A stretch of 64,000 nt of DNA from Anseranas semipalmata (GCA_013399115.1 VXAA01004089.1:397644-461643); one strand, 5' to 3'. Shown: positions 13,412 to 27,811, counted from the first letter of the stretch. The notes: a model not told the origin generated them from the letters alone. Numbers and translations are program-made.

Positions 13412-13500
13412 AAATAATAATATTACTCTCTCTGCTGATAGGGAAACTGAGGCATAGGGACATTCAATGTCTCTGGATGAGAAATCCTAGATCCCAATTC
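13412..13500 (-). repeat. MIR-like SINE remnant
   Basis: The plus strand reads 'GGGAAACTGAGGCATAGGGA' at 13441-13460, preceded by an ATAATAATATTAC block. This matches the reverse complement of the MIR 3' region, where the spacing between the two blocks is similar. The copy is worn and its ends are uncertain. Confidence 0.45.
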
Positions 13501-13559
13501 AGCAAAACTTCTAGTAAGCTTAAATAGAAAGCAAAGAGACCTTTCAATTTCAGTACTAA

Positions 13560-16500
13560 TACAGAATTCAGGAGATCTGGCTGTGCATCTGCCACAGATT
13601 TCTTGTGTGCATTTATCCTCTTTCAGGGAATGGCAGGCAACACTACTGCCTTTGCAAACCATCTGGTTAAGTTGTGAGAGCTTCAGAGGCAGGAATAATT
13701 TTTTCTTGGGCATTTGAATAGTGCTTACCATAAATGGGCCCTCCTCCTGGTTCTGCTATCGGTGTCAGTGGTGAGGCAGAAGGTTGACAAATGAATTTGG
13801 GGTTGAAAAATTGATTCCTCTGGAATATCTGACTTTGTCAAAATCAGCCACTTGGAAGCTGAACTCTTCCGCTTTCTATCACAGACACGAAAACTTCTGA
13901 TAGTGAGTTTTGGGACAGAGAGGTCCACATTTTCCCCATACAAGCAGCACATACTATGACCTGTTTACACTGAAATTTAGCCAAAAAAAAAAAACAAAAA
14001 AATCACTCAACTCCCAATCAATGGATAAACAAACAGCTCCAGTCACATCCTAGACACAATTTCCAAAAGTACCTACATCCTTCTCTTCAAAACCAAACAA
14101 ACCAAGAGATCTCACAAACAATTATCAGTGTTCATATATCACTGAGAGGCATTTGGGTTGTCTGGCACTGCTTTGCTGTTAACCCGTGCGATCAGGACAG
14201 GCAGGTCCATGCTCATGTTGCAATACCACCACAGAGGATGCTGGCTTTCCTTTTACACCAGTAGATGACTCTACAATTATGGTATGGTTTCTCTGCATTT
14301 ACCTTGTTGGAACCAATAGCACAATTCTGTCCAGGAGTTATCTCTTCTTTTAACTTCCTAGAGCACAAGGTGACGCTACACAAACAACTCTCTTTATCCT
14401 ATTCATAAATAAAAACTTTAACACCATTAATGTGCTACAGAAGAAAGCCATGAGTACATGATTAAAAAGTGGATCTTTGGCTGAAGTGATACACTAAGTA
14501 CTTAAAAGCACTGATTTCTTCTGAGCATTTTTAAAAACATAAATCCTTTTAATTATATTTGATAGGGAATAAATCCAGATCAAATGAATACCTTAGAAAC
14601 TACTATTCTGAAGAGACCCATGAGTCTTCACTTTTCCCTGGCAAAGCTGAATTTAACTTAAAATTCATCCACCTTGACATATTCTTCCCCTAATATAAAA
14701 TGCTCTAGTCAAAATAGAAGCTTTGAATACAACTGAATGAAGTTGTGACTACTCCTACAAGAAGAAAAAATAATAATACTCAATGTTATCATACTGTAAT
14801 ATTTATATTTTTAAAAAAATAACTTTAAAATGTATTTATTTGACAAAATACTTTAAAAAAAATGTAAAACTGTCATTAAATGCTTTGATTGACCTGAATT
14901 TTTTCACACTATTTCATTTCAGTTCCTCAGAAAATCATGAGAGAAAAAAAAATCTATGTTGTGATTCAGAACAAGGACCAGTTTCCAAATACTAAAATTC
15001 CCCCAAGAGTGGAAACTGTGAACTCTAATCATAGCTTTCCCACTCTCTGACCCTACAGCTTATATCAGAGTCGAAATGTTAGAAACTATATGGCAGTTCA
15101 ATACAGATTCACTCTTCCCATTTTACACACCTCTTTCACAGTGGTATCCACGTTTTCAAAGTATTCATGTCAAGGTCCTGCCTGTTTTCATTGCTGCATG
15201 TCTCACAGGCTGCAATATACAGGTGCTCTGGACATCCCCAGTGGGTATGTAACCTGTTTACTTTTTAACAGTGACACTATTAATATTTTGGTGCAGAGGG
15301 ATAGGTGGCTTACAAAGCAAAAGATTTTTAAAGCCACAGGTAATTTTTCATTCTTGACTATATAATGCATTGCAATTATTTATATCCTGTGAGAACAAGC
15401 AACACCTTTTAACATTTAAAAAATAATAATAATAAAGTCCTTTTTTATATCTGCTTGTGTTCCAGCTGAAAGAAAAAGGAAATCGAAGTTTGCAATTTTA
15501 ATATCCAGCATATTTTCAGATCTAGTACAGCTCAGGTGGACTTTCCTTGGAACAGTGAGTTTGATGCTCACTCAGCAATATAAATCAAAAAGAATCTTAC
15601 TGGTGGTCATTAGACCTCATTCACTCACCCTTAAACAGATGTAAATCAAAAGTACAAAAAAAAAAAAAAAGAAAATCAGTGGCATTATGAATTGAAGAAG
15701 AACTGGTCCTGCTGAGTGTGCGTTGCTGGACAATTTGGCAGTAGTGACTGCACTGCCCATGGATCAAGAAATTTGTTAACAAGGTTGAGCCTGAGCAGAA
15801 ATGCTTATTTTTGGCATACTTTAAATCAATGAGTCCTTCTAAACACCATTCACACTTTCCAGTTATTCCACACTACAGGGTGAACAAGGAGTTTTCATGG
15901 CTCATGATAAATCGTTCCAGGAGGACAGTAAAAACGTTGGGATGGGGGGAGCAGTGGAAGAAAACTCCAATTAATAGCTGAATTACTGTGAAATAAGTAC
16001 TTTCAGTGGGATGGCTTTGATGTAGTGAATAGACTCAGGTGCAGAGAAGTGGATTTAATTGTAATGCATGGATTAAGATAGACATTGAGAACAGATTTGC
16101 TGTATGTAGAATAACTTCTGTTACTTCAATTCTGGTGCATTTTCATTTTAACTTACTTGGTCAGCTCTTCCATATATATATATTTTTGCACACATTTAAG
16201 AGATCATAAAGTCACGCAAAAGCAGAAAAAGCTCATGCATTAAGATTGGTCATCTTCAAGGAAGATTGTGGCTTGCTCTTTACCAGGACTGGCCTTCTTT
16301 CCATGATGATTCGAGAAACTAAGTAGTGCAAAATGTAGCTTTGAGAATTTCAGAGCACCTGGGACACAAATTTACAGTCTAACCCACCTGAATTATTCTA
16401 AATTAACATATTTCTGGTCATCAGCTTGCTATTGCTGTGACCAAGAAAAAGCCCCATGATTCCAACTTACTGGGGAAGTAAGTTCACTTTACCTATTTTT

Positions 16501-17979
16501 AGATGTCTACATCCCCCCTAAACTTCCTGAGATTCCCTGATAGTCAAGGAATATGATTCATATGGCCCATTCTACATGTTAATTTTATGATAAGGTGACC
16601 TTTGCCCTAAAAGTGACTATTTTCTTCCACTAACCACCAAGGAAATGTAACACAGACGTAGATTTTAGCTGCTGATGGTTGTGCAGAACATAGATATGTT
16701 CTCAGTACCTCCCAGCTGGTTCCCGTTTAGCTGCAACAGCTGAAGCCACACCAGGACCAGCTGTTCCTCAGGCCCCTTAGCTGGTGATTATCTCCCTGAT
16801 TGCAGAAATACCAGAAGCAAATGAGAATTAGATCCTTGGATACTACAGCCAGATAGCCCTATCTGGGAAGTTAAACCACGCTGACTTGAGGCTATGAAAC
16901 AGTAGAACAAACAGGCGACCTGGTTGTCTCTATGAAAGACATCTGGCAGACATGTGAGGCAGAAGACAGGGAGAGATGAGAAAGGCAATGTCATCATTAT
17001 CATTAGTTTTATCAAAATCCAAAAAGACTCTGAGTCATAACCCTACTTAGGAAGTAAAACTGTTCTTGATGTGATCTGGAGTAACTTTTGGTTTGCTGCT
17101 AGCTATACTGGGAAGACGTTGTCATTTCCAGCTCACTGAAGAATCAGATAGGTGGTCTAAACTGACTTTCCATCTATCTGATCAGTCGTCACATTCTGGG
17201 CCCAGCATGACACAAACACGAAAACACAAGGAAATCAGCAATGAAAAGTGCTTAGTGCACTTATTAATTAAGTACTGGAACATGATCTTGAAGAACAGGA
17301 TGTGAACTACAGCTTGGGGAAGGATGGGTGAAGGGAAGAAACCTGTAAGCATATTTGGTTATGATATTTTGCAAAAAAACACATGCCTCAGAGCTGCTTG
17401 TGGGGTTAATTCTGCTTTGATAGATGCTTAGCAGTGGAGTACACAGAGTATGTCCATATGCAACTTTAACTCTGACATTTCTTTGTGTGGGAAATTCCCC
17501 TGGATTTATGTTTTTAAAGGAAAACAAAGGCTAAATTAATCTCTGGGAGGATTTTTCTCCTTTGGAATTTATGAAGCTGTCTGAAGCAAAGGTCTTTCCT
17601 TATAGGCCATTCCACATCTAACTGTGGAGTGAGTAGGAGTGAATTATAATTGCATGTTACAGGAAGTAGTTGAAGGAACTTCAGGAGAAGAGGCAGCACC
17701 TTTTGTCCAACCAGAGACCATAAACAAATATAATATGGTAATTTGTGGATCTTATTAAGGAGCTGACTATACTTCTCCTTGGCCCTACCACACTTTGCAA
17801 GGTCTCTTCTTCTGTCATTTTTTCCTGATTTGTTCAAGTCCACCACCGTGTGACTATGCCAACTTTGAAGTCACACCGAGAACACAGCTGAATTGCATCA
17901 GGTCATCATGGTGCTTGTTGTCCAAGACAAAGCATTAAATTGAGATTAAGCATGCCAAATTACGTTTAAACTTAGATTT
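13560..17979. other. AT-rich non-coding stretch
   Basis: No frame with domain content is visible. There are short A runs near 13982 and 15658, a TA tract near 16172 and a stop-rich AT-rich area around 14760-14880. The longest open frame is 110 codons, on the minus strand at 17514-17846, and looks like chance. Confidence 0.55.
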
Positions 17980-18262
17980 TCATATGTATGTAGATATATT
18001 TTTGTATATGCACAAAATATATGCATACAATATATGCATTAGGTAATATATGTGCATATATAATGTACATATATTACATAAATTAAATATATGTGTATGT
18101 GTATATACAGGCATAATATGCATGAATACATTACTACATGGCAGTCTGGTTATATTTATACGTGTGCATAGATATATGTGTGAATATATACACACACATA
18201 TTTATATTTGGGCATATATAGGTATAACATATATGTGTCTGTACCTCAACCTATGTACATAG
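17980..18262. repeat. Degenerate TA/TG microsatellite region
   Basis: About 280 bp of interleaved TATATA, TATGTG and ATATGCAT motifs with many short palindromes. It translates on both strands into low-complexity cysteine, tyrosine, isoleucine and histidine strings, which are artefacts. It is probably an old (TG)n(TA)n repeat that has picked up substitutions. Confidence 0.75.
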
Positions 18263-20639
18263 GTTTGTGGAGTAATATCTTGCTTGTCTACGGTTATGCC
18301 AGCTTACAAATGTGTGAGTGCCTGAAAACTTTGATATATTAGAGGGTGTGGGAAACACAAAGACACAGGGACAGATTTACATGTTACGGTGCAAGACAGT
18401 GCCTAAATATTACACACATTCATACATGTCTTTGCATGTGTTTAGAAGTAAAGTATTAATGATATTTGCATATTTGCTCACGTCAGTTTTGTTTGCCAGA
18501 AAACCTTCCTTGAAAGGCAAGATTATTATTTTTATTATTATTATTTTAGTTAAAAAAGCAGCAACAGAAGCTGTGAGATTTAAGCAGACATAGAAAAGTG
18601 TCATCTAATAGTCCATCAAACAGCTCTCGTCACACAGATAAACCTTTTATCTCTCTCTTCCAGATTCTAATCGAGGGTACAGTTTGCATGTTTATTGTGT
18701 CACTGCAGCAACCAATTCGGCTGGGATTTCCTATGCCCTGGGAAATAAACTCATTTTGACCCAAATGAGCATTTCAGTGTCTTGTTTTATCTTTTCACAT
18801 TAATGTTGGCTATTATTTGTTAATTGGGACAGCAAGAGTGCATTTTCTCACCAACGGGATGGGCTGCAAGTCAGACTGTATCTGCTTATTTGAAGAGTTT
18901 TCTACATGGAAGAAAACCAATACACTTTCTAGGAAATGTATTCATAAGGCAAAGTTTTCATTTTGGTTAAAAGACGATTTAAAATACTCTGAAATCTGAG
19001 GTCTAAAGAGTAAATTCCAATATTTTTATTATAAATTGTGTTTATAGTTTCCACACTCTTTCTCATTATACAAATATAGTAATGACAGTATAAAAGAAAA
19101 TTTGAAGTTTCATGTTCTATCATATTTTTACAATACTGGCATTGTTGCACATTCAAATTGTATATTTCAGTTTGACTGTGCTTAATCAGTCATCTTTGCT
19201 GGTTTTGCACTCATAATTAATTGCTCATATTGAAGATAGAAAACAAGTGACAAATATATTATTGCTTAAAGTTAAGGTTTAACTCTAAAAATATAAAAAG
19301 GAATATTTTATGGCTTGTTTTTATTGTGAGTCTTATTATTCTTGATGATGGGTTCAATACTCTTGGTTTCTGAAATTGTTTACATCACCTTCCATTCATC
19401 TGATACTAATTTCTAGCTTGCATGTTGTTGGCAAGTAGTTAGAAAAAAAAAAAAAAGAAGACCTTGGGCTATGTCTATAATAGTAAACTGAAGGCCAGGG
19501 AGCAAGGCCTGAGCTGGCTGCTGGATGATTTTCACCCAGACAACTACCTCTGCCTTGGGCCATTTCACTTGCTTGTGGGAGGCCAATAAATAAAATTCCA
19601 CCTCTAATATTTTTAGTATGTCTTATTTTCTCTTGAGTATTTGAATGCTTGGGCATGCACTGTTGAGCAAAGCAAGCACAAAGCTCTGGAAAACAACAAG
19701 CAGTTGGACATCACCTGCTCAGAGGTGTCTCCAGCATTGGCATTGAGAGCTGATCTAGTTGTTCACACCTCTGCCTGTACATATGAGAGAAACAGCAACA
19801 TTTTGGCATGCGATCCTTGTGATATATTTTCATGTTTACTTTTGGGTGAGATGATGCCTGGTGGCACATCTTCTCCCTCCTCCAACAGAGGAAGGTTAAA
19901 GCAGCCCAAGCTGGATTTGTTATGGAGCAGTAGCTTGTTACCTCTCCTTACCACAAGAGGGAATTTCCCTTCTCTCCTCTCCAACTGATTGAAGAGGTTT
20001 TTTAGGAATTTTCTTTTCCTTAAGCATTGTTCTTATTAAAAATAGTTCAGCACCTTAGGCCATAAAAGAAATTCTCTTCTGATCAGGCCTCCTGCCTCAA
20101 GCGGTTAAATAAATAGCATCCGTTTGATGTAGCAAATGTGAAAGCTGCATGTTTACTTCTTCGCTTTGAAAAAAGTACATAATAGCAGCTTTTTTTTTTT
20201 TTTTCCAAGGTTCATGTTGTTGTTAAATAAACAGATGTTTTGGGGTGTGTGGGGGGAGAATGTATACTTTTTAAATGTTTAAAATACTCCCAGTCACCCT
20301 GATTAACAAGCATAACAAAGGGCGATAAGGAAACAGAAGACATCAGAAGTCATTGGCTTTGGTTATTTTTTGGTTTGGTTTGGTTTGGTTTTTGTTTTAA
20401 TTTATTTTCTACTGTAAAATGTCTGGCTTTGCCAAAAAAATAAAACCTGCTTTGAAAACCAGACATCTGTTTTCAGAGACTTTGAGACTGGAAGCGTGAA
20501 ATGTAGGAAACATAAGAAAAGACCCTAGCAAAGAGTGCATCCCCTCTCAGAACATGAAAAGCTACAAGAAAATCAAATCAAAACAAATACAAGAAACCAT
20601 TTTATGAACCAAGGTTCCTCTTTAAAGCAAACAGTTTGT
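18263..20639. other. AT-rich non-coding stretch with simple repeats
   Basis: It contains an ATT microsatellite (about 18522-18547), A and T runs near 19442 and 20190, and a TTTGG pentamer repeat (20369-20392). Around 18640-18800 the composition is more balanced, but no gene signal is visible. The longest frame is 115 codons, on the plus strand at 19641-19988, without a recognisable domain. Confidence 0.5.
20369..20392. repeat. (TTTGG)n microsatellite
   Basis: At least four tandem TTTGG units, flanked by T-rich sequence. Confidence 0.9.
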
Positions 20640-20880
20640 GTGGAATAGATGTGAACCTCAGTTCTCAAACCCGAGTTTACTCATTGCGATTCCCAAAGAC
20701 CTTCTCAAGGGACTCCCAGCTCAGCGCCTCCTGTGCAGCTGCATGAAGCAGATTTAAGTCTGCTCTGGTGTAATCACATTCCTACATCACTGTCTTATCT
20801 AAGCATTGTGTAATGGGGGATTAACTGCAGTGATTAGGATTGCTCACCTTATTTGCCCTCTCATTCTCTCATACAATAAA
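20640..20880. promoter_or_regulatory. Possible conserved non-coding element
   Basis: Balanced base composition, a few CpG dinucleotides (near 20671, 20687 and 20725) and homeodomain-like TAAT and GATTA cores (20770, 20810-20845). No repeat family and no long frame. The regulatory reading is inferred from composition only. Confidence 0.2.
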
Positions 20881-23800
20881 GAAATAGAAATGAAAAGCCA
20901 GGGCTGATCATCCCAGTGCAAACTCCTATTGTTTCCAACCCCATCCAGTGTAACAAATCCATTAGAAATTCATATGTGGGACCCAGATGGATATGCAGCT
21001 GGCATGATTGATGTTGGTCCACTGACGATCATAGAAAACAGTTACCTGCTGAAAAGAAAGCCAGTCATGCCCATGCCACCCATTTATTTTCTTTGCATGG
21101 TGTTCATGAGTGTTGAGTTTACTCTGAGGGATCTTTGAGGACTTGGTGCAAAAACCCACAGGAGTCCACAGGCTTCCACTGTCTTTAGGTCAAGATTCTA
21201 GGCAGTTTCACACTTCTGTGACCTGTTATTGACATTCTTGTCACACATTCATGCACACAGTCTTTTCCTAAGTTACTATTTTAATGTATACAGACTTGAA
21301 TAGTCAGATTCCTTTCCTTCGAATTAATTTTTTGCTTGATTTTCCTCCCTTGAGTAGACCCAATTCCTGTGTGCAGTTGCCAACATGCAATTTTGCAGAC
21401 ATTAAACATGTGGACAATCCCTTTCTTATTCTACAGAGTAAGCATACAGGTAAGGAGAGTTGTTCATGTTTGCAGCACAGGCCCACAATTCAGTTTTCCT
21501 TGCAGCCCTGTTAATTCCTTAAATCATTGCACTGTTTAACTGTATAATAAATGTTTCACCAAGCTTCTACTTTTTACACAGCACATTGGTTCAGTGATAT
21601 GGCCAGTTATAGTTTTAATATTTAATTTTTAATTATCTACTTATTATTTTTGAGCAGTTTTACTGCTCTTGAAGATTCAGGCTTGACTGAACAGAAGTGG
21701 AATTTGCCGCACTGCAAAGACCGTGCTATTAAAAAGCAGCAGAAATAGCTTTTCCAAAAAACAGTGGTGTTGAAGCTTGAACTGGAAAAGCTGATTGCAC
21801 TTTTTACCTGATTACCTGAACATTTGATACATTTAACGAGAAGACACTATGCATTTAATGAGTAAGCTCCTCCTCAGTTTGAAGACCACCACCTCAGTGT
21901 GCTGTTGTGCCAGTCCTTTCAGACCTCAGTGGACTACTACCTTTTTCCACTTCACCCAACTAAAAAAAGCAAAGATATTTAGATATCTAAGTTTTATGTG
22001 AACCCTCCCTTAACTAAGTTGGACATACAGGCAATGAAGATAGATAGGTGCTTTTGAGGCCAGTAGAACGATTTATTCACCAAACACTCTAAACTTAGAA
22101 TGGGAGAGCGCTTCCCTCTGATTTCCTCCAAATGTGCTTCTTTCTACCGAGTATCCACCTTGGACTCTAACTGAGGAAGGTTGATTTATTGCACACCTAT
22201 GGCACAGACACAAATTAGGAGTCACACTTAGACTGGATCCTATATATAACGTATCAAAGAAGCTTCCTGAGACCGAAATCATCCCAATCTACTAAAGCAT
22301 GGTGCCTTTTGCCTTCAGAAAGCAAACTTTCCAGGTGAATTGCATGTTTTATTGATATTTATTTGTTTATCACAGAAGTTCCTCCCCTGGCAAGCAGCAG
22401 GCCTATTTGAGATAGGCCACTAAATAAATCTCTACTAACAAAAAGGTGAAAACCTCCAGGTTGGATCTCAGCTGGAGAAAAAATCCTAAATAATTCTACT
22501 TTTATTAGTAAGGTGTGAACCAGTTCTGATGGAGCTGTAAGTAATTCCTTTGTAAACCACGATTTTTAGCAGTTTTGTACATAGTTGGTGTTTGAGACAT
22601 CTCAGAAGGAACACTGAATCTGATGCTGCCTGTGTTCACCACCTGTCAATTACACAACCACAGATTTTGAATGCTCTGTGTTTCCCATCCACTGACAAGA
22701 AGACAGGAGCATGCAAGCACAGAATTCATATTTTATAGCAACAAGAGCAGAATAATTAAAGGAAAAATAGAACTTGCTGGAGACAAGGTCAGTGAGGATG
22801 TGGGGACAGAAAATCCTTAAAGTTAGACTTATCCTGCTTCCTTGTGCAAACAGAAGGAACATAAATCTGGCAGCTGCCTCCCAGAAGAGTTTGGAGGAAG
22901 CATGATATGGGCTGCAGGTCAGCAAGGAACATAGATGATACTTCTGTTGAACTACCTAGGCTTTGACAATATTAAAATATAGAGCTCCTGGAAAAGATAC
23001 AGCTTCAGCCCCTCACAAACTAGTGAGATCTGGTCAGATTCTTAATCTATGTAAATTGTTCACATCATAGTCTGATAATGATTTGCACCCTTAAAACTCT
23101 AACACAATTTTGTCTTCAGCAGTAGTTGCCCAGTAATAAGTTATGAGCTTCTGTTGTAATCAAAGTTTCCTTCTTTGGCTTACCCTCCCTTACCTTAATT
23201 AATGGGAAATTTATATTAGCTATCCATATAAAAACATACGATATATATATAAAATAAAAGAAGGGATATTTTTTCTTTAAAAATATGTGTCTTTAGAAAT
23301 AGGAAATATACATATGCATGTGTAATATGGCATATTTAACATTTGCTAAAACTGTAATTTTTACATGCATGATTAATTGTTTTCAAGTGGAAATCTACCT
23401 CAAGTAAGTAGTTTAGGGTCAGAAAACTGGGCTTCAAAGGAATTCGGTGTGCCTTCTTCACCTTTGAGATTCAAACACTGGAGCCAGAATTGAAAACCAA
23501 GGTATTTCAGGTGTCTGCATTTAAAAGACTTTGTTTATGTTAAGGCTTAGGTCACCTTAACAGGTATGTTTTAATGAAAACATTACCTCTCAGTGACCTT
23601 TGGGATTTGAAGGTGAAAATGCAGTCACTGGAAAAAGGAATCCTAATTGTCATGGATGAAATCTTCAGCATTAAAGACATTGTTTCTCATCCTTGTGAAT
23701 GACTCAGTGCAACAATAAAATTTGCTCACTTTACAGAACAGGGGACAGGGTGGCCTCTGATGAGTTGTCTTCCCTAGAAAACACAATTCCAAAACATTAA

Positions 23801-24899
23801 TGGAATTAAGGAATAGCTTAAAAACATTTGAGGACAGACCCTTAAAATGCGTGTGCTACATATTTTGCTATATGTGTGAACCTTGACCTGTGTTGCTCAA
23901 ATATGAGTAAAATCTGTGTTTATATCTGTGTTTTACAGAGCATTACTTAGTTATTGCTGATTTATTTTATTCCTGGTTCTTCAAGGAATAATATCCATTC
24001 ATTACAACAAAATAAGGTAAAGTCAAATAGTAATAACACACTTTCTGTAAGCATAGTAATTTATAAATTATGTCAGACATCTGGGACAGAGGTTCTTTAT
24101 GTCAAATATTAAATCTATTTAGCAGTTTATTCATAACATATTTGCAACTTCAAAAAGAAAGGAAGAAAGGAAAGAGAGCGGGGGTTTTCCTACATTTTTT
24201 GCATTAATGGAACTGACAGCCCTTGTGCATTTTCAATAAGTCAATTGAAGTAAATGACTTTTTACAACCCTTATTAACTTCAGTTGTCACTGGGATGTCA
24301 TCAACAAGATATTCATTGCATTTCCAACTGGATCTTTTAAGTACAATAACATCAAAATTGCTGAAATCCAAAACTTTATTTTTTCTTGCAGGGGACAGGG
24401 AGGGTGGAAAGAATTTGTTGGTTCCCAAAATTCAGGTCAAGGCAAAGCAGGAGGGAAAAAAGCCAATGTTTCAAAATCATCATTTTACACTAGTTTAAAA
24501 GCCTGAGTGATGAGCGAAATACATCATATTTCCACTCAAGTCTTGTGCCGTCTGAACAGAAAGATGGGTTTGTGAGCCTTTCTCATGTTACTTACCTAAA
24601 ACAAAATCCAAAACAAAACAGGACTCAGAAACACATATCTCCCAGTGTTTGAGGGAGCACTGTTGTGGGAGGTGAGCAAACAGAGACTGTGTTTCTCCCT
24701 GAACCCAAGCTCACTTTGTCCAGGCATTTCTCAACTTGGAGAAGAGCCAGCCTTAAGCTGGAAGTGATACAGACCCATTAGCGCTGTTGAAAAGCATACT
24801 GTGGACACCAGGCATATGTCTGCACTGTCAAACTCACAGCTCCCCTGGGCACAGCTCTGGGATAGCTCACTCCAGGGACTGCTCTATATAAACAGTATG
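20881..24899. other. AT-rich non-coding stretch
   Basis: Stops are frequent in all frames and the longest frames are about 90 codons with no domain. A short TATATA tract sits near 23241. No CR1 or other transposon is recognised. Confidence 0.55.
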
Positions 24900-25530
24900 G
24901 GTAAGATCACAGCAGCTTTGGATGTCTCCTCTCCAACACCATTCCAGCAGGTCTTCGCCATGATGCCATGATGCTATGGCAATATCCTTGGGTGGCTACA
25001 ACACCCTGTCCACCTCTTTGGTGGGCTGTGCCCTCACATCTTTTTGAGCTGTGTGATTTCACACTCTCCACCCATGCAAACATAATTGGGCTACCAAGGT
25101 TCCTCATCAAAGGAGACGTGGGCCGCGTACAGTGTAGTGTGGATGTTTGTAGCCCATCTGGGAGAAGACTAGTTTGAGCAGCGTGGACAAAGCTCTTATT
25201 GTATCCATCAGCCTGGGACAGGGATGGTTCTGTGGAGTGGAAGATGTTTGCATTGTGGATGCTGCCAGTAATAAGGTCAATGTCTGCATACCTCCTACAC
25301 CAGCCCCATGTTGCTGCTCCAATGTACAAGGCCACCTTTTTCTGTGGATGTGGCCTTGAGAAGATATATGCCAGTATGGCACATGGGTACTAAAGTAAAG
25401 GATAAAGCAGTTCATGACTCCTACATATGCAGACTGGCTAGGTTTGGTCATTATTTTGATGCATATTCCATCTCTTCTGTTGCCCTCAACAATCCTCTTT
25501 ACCTTTTTAATGCTGTCACACACTGAGTTA
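24900..25530. other. GC-richer stretch with overlapping open frames, unassigned
   Basis: Here the sequence becomes visibly richer in G and C than its surroundings. On the minus strand two long frames overlap in different registers: 142 codons (24907-25335) and 138 codons (25107-25523). Shorter plus-strand frames overlap them. I recognise no protein family in any frame. A decayed transposon or retroposed gene read through a frameshift would give such a picture, and so would chance in GC-richer DNA. The minus frame at 24907-25335 has a 'GSIHNANIF' string that faintly recalls a motif near the catalytic core of Harbinger-type transposases. The rest of that domain is not visible, so I do not assign it. 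Confidence 0.3.
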
Positions 25531-27811
25531 CTCGCTCCAGTGATTCTCCAATGGGAATTCCTAAATCCATTTTTCTAGTTGCTAAACAGGATAAATAACT
25601 GAGCTTTACAGAGCACTTTGCTGGTGCAAACTTGAGGCCATTGGTATCTCCTCAATAGATCACGCATGTGCAGTTATGTTAAGAGATTTCTGGCATGTGT
25701 ATGTGGATCTAATTTGAAGGAGGAAAACTTTCCAGTCCCCCTTCTTCCCTATTTCAAATAGGTTTTGTTATAACACCACCAGAACAGAAGAATAGTAACA
25801 AGTGCTACAGGGCTATTTTGAAGGAAAGACAGTGAGAGGAAGAAGAATCGATACAAGCCACGAAAAGTGATCCTAATGGGTACAAAGGTTGAATGGACAA
25901 GTCCAGGCTGGAAAAGCAAAAGAACCCCCCAATACAGGGAATGCAAAAGGTTAGACTGCAAATAATTTCGTGCTTAAAGCCATGGCTTTGTCCCACTTCC
26001 AACCCCCCCTTGCAGGCTGAGGTCGTTTTGTCTGTCTGCAGCCCCTCTATGCAGCTCCTGTTCTGCTCCGCTTGAAACGAGCTTGTGTGAAAGACAGTCT
26101 TTCTGCTTCAGTTTTCCTGATCTGGAAAATGATCTTGTTTTCTAAACATTTCCTGAGTCCTGAATGAATGCCTGCTTCTGCCATTATAGCTCTGACACCA
26201 GGAATAGGCAAGGGTCTGGCATGGTGAGTCATGGAAAGTAAAAGTCAGAGACTGCTCCTGGAAGGTAAGCTGAAAGGAGGTGAAAAGGTAAAAGAACAGC
26301 TCAGACAAGGTTAAGATTGGACTACAGCATGTTTAGCTTGAAAGCAGCTTCCTCAGGCATTGCTGACAGCAGGGAGTTTAGCAGGAGTTATAACTTTGCT
26401 CCTCTGGTAGGCTTTGCAATCTGGGCTTTTCTCTGCACTCTCCTGCATGCACTACCCAAACAAGTTAGTTGGAATTAACTCAGAGGTATCCATATACAGT
26501 GTAGTCATACCTTGTCCTGCTCTAAGTCACAGGAATGGAAAATATCTACAACTTCTTCCTGGAATGGGAAAAATAGCTTTCCCCAGTTCATTAAGGTCAG
26601 GACACTGCTGGAAGCTTGAAGAGGCAGGAAGTTTTAACTTTGAAACTTCTTTATACAAGGGAAAAGAGTTCTTTGTGTTTGGCTGAAGAACAACAAAAGT
26701 CTTTGCTTTAATAGCATTCTAATAATATGTAATATTATATACATTTGGCTAGCAAAACGCACCACTAATTGTTTTTGTGTAGCACTTGAGACAAAAATTA
26801 TAAGGAAGGAAGTCCAGTGTTTGGCCAAATATGCAATTAGCTGCCACCCTAAAGCAGGGTTTGAGAGCAGTGTATTATCTTTTCAGGATTAAAGAGGTCG
26901 CAGTAAAAAATAGGAAGCCATAATTAAAAAGAAAAAATAAAAAAGATTTAACAATATTTGTGCTGAAATTCCTCACAAGGCACAAATTATTGTGTTGCCC
27001 AGATCTAAAGGAGCAGGGACATGAAAATAGCAAACCATCTGAGCTTGTCTGTCTAGCCATCACGCTGGATCCTACGGGCAAAACTGTGTGACCACCTGAA
27101 GTCATGTGGTGGTAGCCCAGGCAGAGCTGCCTCCTTCGAGTAATTTCCATGATAGCAAATTTATAAGTGTACCCATTCTCTTTGTTGGCTTTCAGGTCAA
27201 TTGTAACACTCCTGGAGGCTTCAGTAGCATTTGACTTTGGCTTTCATTTGAATCCACCAGCAATTTTGCCACCAGCCTTGACGTAAGCAAGATGAGGATC
27301 TAAATCACTTGGGGAGGTTTTCAGCCTATATGAATTGCCTTCATTACAAGATGGGGATGTAACAATTTCACTTTCAAGCTGCAACAGTTTACACCACAGA
27401 GTTATGACAATTCTACCTTAGAGGCAGTATATATTGCTCCATACAGCTATGGCATTTTTTATCTGCATAAGATCTGCCCCTTGTTTTAGAAACTACTTAT
27501 GCAGGTGGAGCTTGCTATCAAAATGCACTAAGCATGTCTTTCCATTCAATTGAAACTAGCAGGGCTTTTGTCATTCACATCAGCAAAGATAAAATTCAGC
27601 TCTTAATCAAATCATTGGAGAAAAACATCCATATGAAACTATGTGTTTCAAAAGAGAAAAAAAAAAAATGAAGTCTTTATCATCACCTTTGAAAAATATT
27701 CTGTCCTTTATTTACTGGTGATGTAGTCACAGATAACAAGAGGGCAAGATTTTAAAATGATTATATACATAAAATTCTTATCTCTGGCCTGTCCCCTTTA
27801 TTACCTTTATA

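Noticed and set aside
15005..15065. Weak MIR-like stretch
   Set aside because: The similarity is limited to a few short words and could be chance.
19490..19620. Possible LTR end with AATAAA-like signals near 19586
   Set aside because: No paired repeat, no primer-binding site and no TG...CA boundary could be found within the window.
24907..25335. Possible Harbinger-type transposase
   Set aside because: Only a single short string resembles a motif of that family. The neighbouring conserved blocks and terminal inverted repeats were not found.
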